From NCBI GenBank assembly GCA_947447385.1, contig CANFKN010000100.1, positions 1 to 5,261 of the forward strand: a stretch of DNA of 5,261 nucleotides. The letters run 5' to 3'. A program made the translations under genes and the position numbers. Source of the DNA: Microbacteriaceae bacterium (GTDB taxonomy: Bacteria; Actinomycetota; Actinomycetes; Actinomycetales; Microbacteriaceae). The notes below the pieces were generated by a model that had not been told where the DNA came from, ran no database searches, and saw only the letters and a program-made list of their open reading frames with translations. Of the stretch, positions 5,225 through 5,261 are shown piece by piece (position 1 is the stretch's first letter; each line of letters begins with the position of its first letter).

Positions 5225-5261
5225 GTGCCAAGCATATAACTTTTGAATAGGTGCTCCTCCA
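5225..5261 (-). promoter_or_regulatory. Upstream region of the cyclase-like gene with distant GGAGGAG and TATAT element
   Basis: Read on the minus strand, GGAGGAG lies at 5260-5254, a TTATAT element at 5239-5234, and ATG at 5224-5222. The TTATAT is the right distance (about 8-9 nt) to act as a -10 box for a transcript beginning at or next to the ATG, i.e. a leaderless message, which is common in actinobacteria. The GGAGGAG is about 30 nt from the ATG, too far to serve it, but is 5 nt from an in-frame ATT codon at 5248-5246. Window edge limits interpretation. Confidence 0.35.

Noticed and set aside
1..5261. CRISPR array, tRNA or rRNA, insertion sequence, phage or toxin-antitoxin features
   Set aside because: No regularly spaced direct repeats, no cloverleaf-like or conserved rRNA sequence, no transposase motifs or terminal repeats, and no toxin-antitoxin gene pair were seen.

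Overview
This is a compact bacterial window that is almost entirely coding. Base composition is moderate (about half G+C by eye). The gene content points to an actinobacterium: a terpenoid-cyclase-fold protein of the kind usually annotated 'squalene cyclase' in that phylum, a PadR regulator, and a DUF1801-like protein of an actinobacterial type. A small-genome, moderate-GC member of the Microbacteriaceae (freshwater Rhodoluna/Aquiluna type) would fit. That placement is an inference from gene content and protein flavour, not from a marker gene.

Layout from the right edge, in the direction most genes are read (minus strand). A 324-residue alpha/alpha-barrel protein (5224 to 4250) is related to squalene cyclases and protein prenyltransferases. 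It ends 3 nt before a strong inverted-repeat terminator (4199-4246). The same hairpin also ends a lone plus-strand gene (3996-4196) for a 66-residue single-span membrane protein that I do not recognise. A 99-bp AT-rich region (3897-3995) separates that gene from the divergent minus-strand block and must hold both promoters.

The minus-strand block runs: GH43 glycoside hydrolase (3896 to 2352), DUF1801-type protein (2295 to 1882), VOC/glyoxalase-fold protein (1843 to 1445), DoxX-like membrane protein (1413 to 1042), RBBP9/YdeN-type serine hydrolase (1035 to 412), and a PadR-type regulator (335 to beyond the left edge). Gaps are 56, 38, 31, 6 and 76 nt with no obvious terminator, so the block can be one transcript. 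The DoxX-hydrolase pair is the most tightly linked. The GH43 enzyme has no signal peptide and would act on imported xylo- or arabino-oligosaccharides. The following small genes look like a stress/detoxification-type cluster, possibly controlled by the PadR protein. No transporter or other sugar-catabolic gene is visible here.

The most interesting points are: (1) the cyclase-like protein lacks the DxDD motif of squalene cyclases but carries an Asp-x-Cys plus His pattern resembling the zinc site of protein prenyltransferase beta subunits; (2) the orphan small membrane protein sits as an isolated transcription unit; (3) there is unusual start-site architecture upstream of the cyclase-like gene and upstream of the DUF1801 gene. 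No RNA genes, CRISPR arrays, insertion sequences or attachment sites were seen, and no gap between genes exceeds 100 bp.
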